A DNA stretch of 64,000 nucleotides from Neocallimastix lanati (nom. inval.) (taxonomy: Eukaryota > Neocallimastigomycota > Neocallimastigomycetes > Neocallimastigales > Neocallimastigaceae): positions 838,501 to 902,500 of the forward strand of contig JACVTC010000045.1 of assembly GCA_016946835.1 (NCBI GenBank), read 5' to 3'. This document shows positions 58,977 through 64,000 of the stretch, piece after piece (position 1 is the first letter of the stretch; the number at the start of each line of letters is the position of its first letter). The position numbers were made by a program, and so were the translations under genes. The notes beneath the pieces were generated by a model that made no database searches, had not been told where the DNA came from, and was given only the letters and a program-made list of their open reading frames with translations.

Positions 58977-59185
58977 TGTGAAAAAGTATAAATCTCTTTT
59001 TTATTATATAAGAATAAAGAATAGTACACATACATAATTTTATACTTCTTTATAGTATTTATAGTAAAAGTAATATGTGGCTTTTTGTTACTATTGGTCA
59101 CATATCTTACACTAATATATTAATTTATATAACTTTACTCCTTTAAATAATATAACTATAAATCTTATTATTTTTGTTTCTAACA
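58977..59185 (-). repeat. 5' LTR of element G
   Basis: 209 bp, apparently identical to the 3' LTR. It is followed on the sense strand by the tRNA-Lys-type primer site and preceded by the GGATT target duplication. TATAAATAC-like sequence at about 59,052-59,060 (minus strand) may be the TATA element. Confidence 0.9.
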
Positions 59186-59380
59186 GGATTAGTAGTTTTT
59201 TAGAAAAATTATTTTTTTATAACAGTATAAATTATTTTTATTCTCTTTTTGTATAAGATATTATTTTTTATAAAATAATAATTCCATGATTTTTATACTT
59301 TTTATTTTAAATATTAATACAAGTAATTGGTCATTATTTATATTAAAGATAGATTAATTAAATTAATCATTATTTTGACA
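59186..59380 (-). repeat. 3' LTR of copia E, interrupted
   Basis: A polypurine tract TTTTTGGGGGAA (59,392-59,381, minus strand) is followed by TGTCAAAATAATG, the LTR start at 59,380. The LTR runs to 59,186, where element G is inserted. It probably resumes at 55,657 and ends at about 55,602 (AACA). The far end is inferred, since the 5' LTR lies outside the window. Confidence 0.6.
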
Positions 59381-59452
59381 TTCCCCCAAAAATCTAGCTT
59401 CAAAAAAAAACTTTTTAAAAGATAAAAAAAATGAAGATAGATTTTAATATAA

Positions 59453-60850
59453 TTAATTAATTATTTTCGTTAATAAGGTATTTCTAAATTTGTCCATTAA
59501 AGAGTTATTTAAGTATTTTGTAAAACCATCAGCAAGGTTGTTCTTTGATTTTATGTATTTTAATTTTATAATTTTCTTATTTACTAAATCCCTAATATGA
59601 TGATACCTAATGTCAATGTGTTTTGATTTCGGATTTATTGATTGATTTTCACTATTATATATTGTTGCTTTATTGTCTACGAAAATTGTTATTTCTTTGA
59701 TATTTATGTTTAATTCGTTTAGTAAATTTTTGTACCATAATGAATGCTTTGCGCATTCACTTAAGCTATAATATTCAGCTTCTGTAGTTGAGGTGGAGAC
59801 ACAGTGCTGTAATTTGGAATACCAACTTGTTGGAGTGTCCCCCATTAACATGAGAAATCCAGAAGTTGATTTTCTTGTATTCTGATCGCCAGCAAAATCG
59901 GCATCTACAAATATTTTTAATTTCATTCCCTTTTCTATTTTGATTCCATAATTTTTTGTATATTTGAGATATCTAAAAATTTTTAAAACATTCATCCAAT
60001 CTTCTAAGTTGGGATCTGTTGATTTTCTTGAAGCTCTACTAACAGCAAAAAGAATATTAGGACGGGTACAGATAGCTAAATATAGTAAACTTCCTATTGC
60101 ACTTCGGTATTTTGTTTCATTGAATTTTTTGGTTCTTAGATTTGGATTTACTAATGGCATAAGATTTTTTACTGGTGTTAAGTTGTTAATATCGAATTTA
60201 TTTAAAATGTCATTTATGTATCTACCTTGATGTAAAATGTAACCATTTAAAGTTTTGGTAAATTTTATTCCAATTACAAATTCAACATCCCCAATATCCT
60301 TTATATTGAACTTCTTTTGAATAGATTGTTTTACTTTATTTATTTCTTGATTTGTTCCTGCAATGAGAATGTCATCAACGTATACTGAGAGAATACAAAC
60401 TATTTCCTTCCCATTGTTTAATTTAATATAAACACATGGCTCACTTTTTATTCTATTGAAACCTATTTTTATCAATTCTTCATTGAGTTTATCATTCCAT
60501 TCTTTACCAGCTTGTTTTAAGCCGTAAAGAGCTTTGTGAAGTTCCCAAAAAGATTTTCCGTAAGATGGATGACCCTCTGGTGCTTTCATGTATATATGCT
60601 CATTTAATGGTGCATTTAAATAAGCTGAATTGATGTCTATTTGAACAATATTGAAATTTTTCTGAACCGCGATAACTGTAATGATTCGAACTGTATCCTG
60701 TTTTAGTGTTGGTGCAAATGTTTCTTTGTAGTCGATACCGTACTGTTGAGTGTATCCTTTTGCAACTAATCTTGCCTTTCTTTTAATAACATTTCCGTTT
60801 GCATCTCTTTTTATACTTAAATACCCATCGTGATGATATTACGTTGGATC
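59453..60850 (-). CDS. Copia E pol, RT C-terminal part and RNase H (frame 2)
   Basis: This is the second reading frame of the copia E polyprotein, joined to the first by a one-base shift at an A5 run (60,808-60,812). Coding blocks in order: RDANGNVIKRKARLVAKGYT, FAPTLKQD, IDINSAYLNAPLNEHIY, YGLKQAGKEWND, then the catalytic VYVDDILIAG, DVEFVIGIKF and YRSAIGSLLYLAICTRP. RNase H has FVDADFAGD, TSTTEAEYYSLSE and FVDNKATIY, so its Asp, Glu and Asp residues are present. It ends LADGFTKYLNNSLMDKFRNT and TAA at 59,453. RT and RNase H show no other damage. Start 60,589 (ATG) is only an internal Met, and the frame is open upstream to the shift. Related to copia D (same motifs, about 60-70% alike by eye). 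Confidence 0.92.
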
Positions 60851-63800
60851 CTGATGGTACTGTTTTAACAATTTTATAAACATCAAGATTTTTCATGATT
60901 TCTAATTCTTTCTTGATTGCGTTTAGCCATTCTATTTTATCTTTAAATTTGAATATATCCTTGAAGTTATATGGTTCAATTAATGTATTTTCATTAATTT
61001 TCATGTCTGATTCATCTGTGTTGTTTATTTTTTTTCTTTTATTTGAATTAATTGTAAAATTGTTTAAATTCCTTTTTGAATTTTTAGGATGTTGATAGTT
61101 TTGATTTTTCTCTTTATTTGTGTTATATTTATTATTAATGTTGTTAATTTCTTGTTGGTTTTCTGTTGATATTTTGTTGTTATCATTTTCAGTCATATTT
61201 TTAATTTCATTATTAATATTGATTGAATTATTATTGAAATTGTGATCATTTGAATTTAACAATTCCTGATTGAAAATATTGTTACTATTATTGATTGAAT
61301 TATTGTCAATAGTATTGTTGTTATTTTCATTATTATTATTTTGATTACTGTTATTAATGATAATTTTTTTATTATTATTTTGATAATTGGGATAATATTT
61401 ACGACTAATTCTATTTGTTTTAGAAGATTTATTTTTGGATTGATTTTTAATATTTTTATTCTGGTTAATATTTCTATTCTGGTTAAAATTTGTTGTAGCA
61501 TTTCTTTCATTGATAATATCAGTTATTTTATTATTATAATCATCAATTTTATTACGGTATCTAAGTCGGTTTAGACAGTTGCTCTCCCTGAATTTGTTAT
61601 TGGAATGAATACGATTTAAAAAGGAATTTCCTGGTTCATTTTCCATAAATTCTACAGTGCGAGATTGGATGATTTTATTATTGATAACATCAAGAATTTT
61701 GTAAGTGGAAGGATGATCGCAATATCCAAGAAAAATACCAGGATGTGAATTATTGTCAAATTTTGATCTTAGTTCCTTTGGCACAAAAAAATAGACTCTA
61801 CATCCGAATACTCTAAATGTATTGTAATCTACAGGCTTATTATAAAATACCTCAAATGGAATTTTGTTTTGAATGCCTTGATGGGGAAGTCTATTATGAA
61901 TATAGTTTGCAGTGTCAACAGCAAACTCCCAAAAATCATGGCTGAGTTTAGCGTCGTTAAGAAGTGATTTTGAATAAGCAATGAGTATACCATTAAATCT
62001 TTCAGCCCTTCCATTTTGAGAAGGGTTATAAAGAACTGAAAACTGATGATGGATTCCATTTTCTTCACAGAAAATTTGAAATTTACTATTTTGAAATTCC
62101 TTCCCATTATCAGACCGAATTGCTTTGATATTTATATTTAATGAATTATAAATTTTATTATACCAAATGATAAATTTGTTAAATACATCATTTTTATTTT
62201 CAGTGAAGATGACCCATCCATATCTAGAGTAGTCATCTAAAATTGTAAGGAAATACTTATTGTTATTTATTGAAGGATTAACAGGTCCTACAAGATCTAG
62301 ATGTATTAATTCTAAAATTTGTTTAGTCTTATTGGTAGATGGTTTAAATGACTTATTTTTTAATTTGGAATTAATACATACTGAGCATTTTAATTTTAGA
62401 TTGATATTACTTAATTTGTTTTTTATTTTAGAAATATCATAATGACCTAGGCGTCTATGCCAAAGGTCTATTACTTGTTGGTTATTTGATACTGTATAAT
62501 TGATTTCGTTATGTTTTGTTGAATTTAAATTTGTTTGGTGTTTGGAAGTGAAAATTTGATATGTATTTTTATCATTAGATAAAGATTTATAAATTCTATT
62601 TCCATTATTATCATAAATTAATGCTTGTGGGGAGTTGTCATAATTATTGAATATTACTTTATAATTTTGAGAAATTAATTGATTGATTGAAATTAAGTTT
62701 CTCTTAATATATTGTGAATAATAAACATTTTTTAAAATGAATTTGTTGTTGTTAATGAATCCTACAAAATCGCCACAAAATTCGGATAATACTTCTTTAC
62801 CATTCGCTAGTAAAATTTTTGTTTTACATTTTTTAATGTTAGTAAGAAATTTTATGTCATTAATAGTACTGATTGATGCACCTGAATCTAAAATCCAAAC
62901 TATGAAGTTATTATTATGTATATTACTATTTTCGTGATTTTTATTATTTATTCTTTCTAAACAATTAATTTCGATTGCATTGTCAGAGTTATAATCTTTA
63001 GAAAAATCTTCTAAGTAATCGTCTTTATAGTTGTTGTAATTACTCATTGAATATAAATGCTTGTTATTAATTTTACTTTTATTATATTTTTTGTTCAATT
63101 TTCTTCGAATTTTCATTGATTTATTTTCATTGTTTTGATTCAAGAGCTTATTTCTTTTATATTTATAACATTCCTTTTTGTAGTGGCCGTATTTTCCAAA
63201 TAAGAAACATTTTCCATTTTTTCTTCCTCTTATTTTTAAATGCTTATTATTTTGTTTATTTTTGGTTTCAGTTTGTAAATTAAAAATATTTTTTGTGTTT
63301 TCTTCTTGAAGTTTTCTTTCCTTGATGTTCGAGAAAAGAATATCTGGTATTATTCTTTTTACGAAATTGCAACATTTTATCCATTCATTATTGTACTTGA
63401 AAACATTTATCCACCTTAAATTTTCAGGTAAGGCTCTATTCAGAATCCCTACCTTTACACTATCACTCATGTCTGTATCGATGATTTCCAATTCATCGAT
63501 CATATTTTGAAGTGTTGCAAAGAAGATATGTATATTATCATCTGTGGTAAATTTCAATCTGTTTAATTTATTTCGTAATAGCATTTTTTGATGCTCTTCT
63601 CCTAAAGTAAAGGAATCTTGAAGGAAGTTCCACATTTCGAAGGCGGTCTTACTATGGCTTTTTATTATTTCTTTCGTTTTCTTTCCCAGGCTATTATTAA
63701 TTATCCATTTGACCATGATGTCATTCTTGATATCTGTTTGGGTTGTCCCAATATCGTAAACAAGAGAATTATTAAATTTATCTTTAATGTACTTATCTAA

Positions 63801-64000
63801 ATCTTCTTTAATATCCTTCTTTCTCAATTTTTTTACTTTTGGTAAACTAACATATTCATCTAAATTATTGATGATTAAGAGGTCCAATACGTTAGTTTTC
63901 CAATCTTGGAAGTTTTCAACCGTTAATTCGGTAACATGATTGAAATTCTCGGAGTAATTGAAAGAGATTCCTTTAGCGAAGAAATTACTTTCTGATTCGG
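60783..64000 (-). CDS. Copia E Gag-protease-integrase-RT N-terminus (frame 1, partial)
   Basis: The open frame runs from the right window edge (no true start inside; the first codons read FFAKGISFNYSENFN) to a stop at 60,783. Gag spans to about 63,250 with KTAFEMWNFLQDSFTLGEEH and RALPENLRWINVFKYNNEW. Its zinc knuckle at about 63,210-63,170 reads CFLFGKYGHYKKEC, with Phe where the second Cys should be. Protease has WILDSGASIST. Integrase has LWHRRLGHYD, CSVC, LIHLDLVGPV, IRSDNGKEF and NGRAERFN, so the full HHCC and DDE set is present. A long Asn/Lys-rich linker follows, then the RT start WLNAIKKELEIMKNLDVY and SSRWVFKYKK. One extra A at 60,808-60,812 moves the frame into the downstream RT. 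Thus it is nearly intact, with one indel and one lost zinc ligand. Confidence 0.92.
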   Translation of the reverse strand, partial: ESESNFFAKGISFNYSENFNHVTELTVENFQDWKTNVLDLLIINNLDEYVSLPKVKKLRKKDIKEDLDKYIKDKFNNSLVYDIGTTQTDIKNDIMVKWIINNSLGKKTKEIIKSHSKTAFEMWNFLQDSFTLGEEHQKMLLRNKLNRLKFTTDDNIHIFFATLQNMIDELEIIDTDMSDSVKVGILNRALPENLRWINVFKYNNEWIKCCNFVKRIIPDILFSNIKERKLQEENTKNIFNLQTETKNKQNNKHLKIRGRKNGKCFLFGKYGHYKKECYKYKRNKLLNQNNENKSMKIRRKLNKKYNKSKINNKHLYSMSNYNNYKDDYLEDFSKDYNSDNAIEINCLERINNKNHENSNIHNNNFIVWILDSGASISTINDIKFLTNIKKCKTKILLANGKEVLSEFCGDFVGFINNNKFILKNVYYSQYIKRNLISINQLISQNYKVIFNNYDNSPQALIYDNNGNRIYKSLSNDKNTYQIFTSKHQTNLNSTKHNEINYTVSNNQQVIDLWHRRLGHYDISKIKNKLSNINLKLKCSVCINSKLKNKSFKPSTNKTKQILELIHLDLVGPVNPSINNNKYFLTILDDYSRYGWVIFTENKNDVFNKFIIWYNKIYNSLNINIKAIRSDNGKEFQNSKFQIFCEENGIHHQFSVLYNPSQNGRAERFNGILIAYSKSLLNDAKLSHDFWEFAVDTANYIHNRLPHQGIQNKIPFEVFYNKPVDYNTFRVFGCRVYFFVPKELRSKFDNNSHPGIFLGYCDHPSTYKILDVINNKIIQSRTVEFMENEPGNSFLNRIHSNNKFRESNCLNRLRYRNKIDDYNNKITDIINERNATTNFNQNRNINQNKNIKNQSKNKSSKTNRISRKYYPNYQNNNKKIIINNSNQNNNNENNNNTIDNNSINNSNNIFNQELLNSNDHNFNNNSININNEIKNMTENDNNKISTENQQEINNINNKYNTNKEKNQNYQHPKNSKRNLNNFTINSNKRKKINNTDESDMKINENTLIEPYNFKDIFKFKDKIEWLNAIKKELEIMKNLDVYKIVKTVPSGSNVISSRWVFKYKKRCKRKCY

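Larger units (their letters stand above)
55658..59185 (-). mobile_element. Non-autonomous LTR retrotransposon G, complete and young
   Basis: The element is 3,528 bp with two 209-bp LTRs (55,658-55,866 and 58,977-59,185; TGTG...AACA on the plus strand). I could find no difference between them by eye. It is flanked by a perfect 5-bp target duplication GGATT (55,653-55,657 and 59,186-59,190). In minus (sense) order it has the 5' LTR, a tRNA-Lys-type primer site (58,976-58,943), a leader of about 1.4 kb, a body with non-retroviral coding-like relics, a polypurine tract GAGGGGGAA (55,875-55,867) and the 3' LTR. It has no gag, protease, integrase or RT. It must have been mobilised in trans, probably by a copia of this family. 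Identical LTRs imply recent insertion. Confidence 0.88.

Noticed and set aside
63885-63887. Start of the copia E polyprotein at 63,887
   Set aside because: The codon there is TTG and the frame stays open, with Gag-like sequence, to the window edge. The real start lies beyond 64,000.
1-64000. CRISPR arrays, operons, Shine-Dalgarno sites, rRNA genes
   Set aside because: No regularly spaced direct repeats with unique spacers, no rRNA similarity and no prokaryotic gene spacing were seen. The tandem repeats found are LTR, leader or A/T microsatellite units.

Overview
The window is eukaryotic nuclear DNA with very low GC. Intergenic stretches are almost pure A/T. It is crowded with LTR retrotransposons of the Ty3/gypsy and Ty1/copia types in all states of decay, and holds one LINE fragment. 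The few non-transposon genes encode bacterial-type envelope-polysaccharide enzymes, but they carry N-terminal secretory signal peptides, and one is interrupted by two short GT-AG introns. This combination best fits an anaerobic gut fungus (Neocallimastigomycota), a group known for extreme AT content and many genes acquired from rumen bacteria. The assignment is an inference; a Dictyostelium-like AT-rich protist is not excluded from sequence alone.

Layout. 1-18,000 is a retroelement graveyard: a copia gag-protease relic (+), a decayed gypsy element A (-, about 1.4-5.3 kb), a second gypsy element B (-, about 6.9-13.2 kb, with recognisable LTRs and later LTR-like insertions), a gypsy gag relic (+), a second gypsy A end (-) and a third gypsy relic C (+). 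18-22.4 kb shows no genes. 22.4-46.8 kb holds the host-type genes: a broken MurB-like FAD reductase (-), a spliced polysaccharide pyruvyl transferase (+), a GT-D-fold glycosyltransferase (+), a broken pyruvyl transferase plus GT92-like glycosyltransferase (-), and an intact GT2 glycosyltransferase (-). Between these lie a LINE piece, solo LTRs and the 3' half of copia D (+). 47.6-64 kb is again retroelements: copia C with both LTRs, a copia integrase scrap, and a three-level nest. In that nest an LTR-plus-leader remnant F (+) adjoins the 3' LTR of a near-intact copia E (-, running off the right edge), and this LTR is split by a young 3.5-kb non-autonomous LTR element G. G has identical 209-bp LTRs and a GGATT target duplication.

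How the genes may work together. The intact pyruvyl transferase, GT-D and GT2 enzymes all begin with hydrophobic leaders. If made in a eukaryote they would enter the ER/Golgi, where they could build or pyruvylate a secreted or surface glycan. The yeast Golgi pyruvyl transferase Pvg1 is a precedent for the chemistry. The MurB-like gene and the second pyruvyl transferase/GT92 locus look like members of the same acquired gene set that have since decayed. The strongest observations are this retargeted envelope-gene set, the intron-containing pyruvyl transferase, the young element G with non-retroviral coding-like cargo, and a primer-binding site in the copia family that matches the inside (D arm plus anticodon loop) of tRNA-Lys(CUU).
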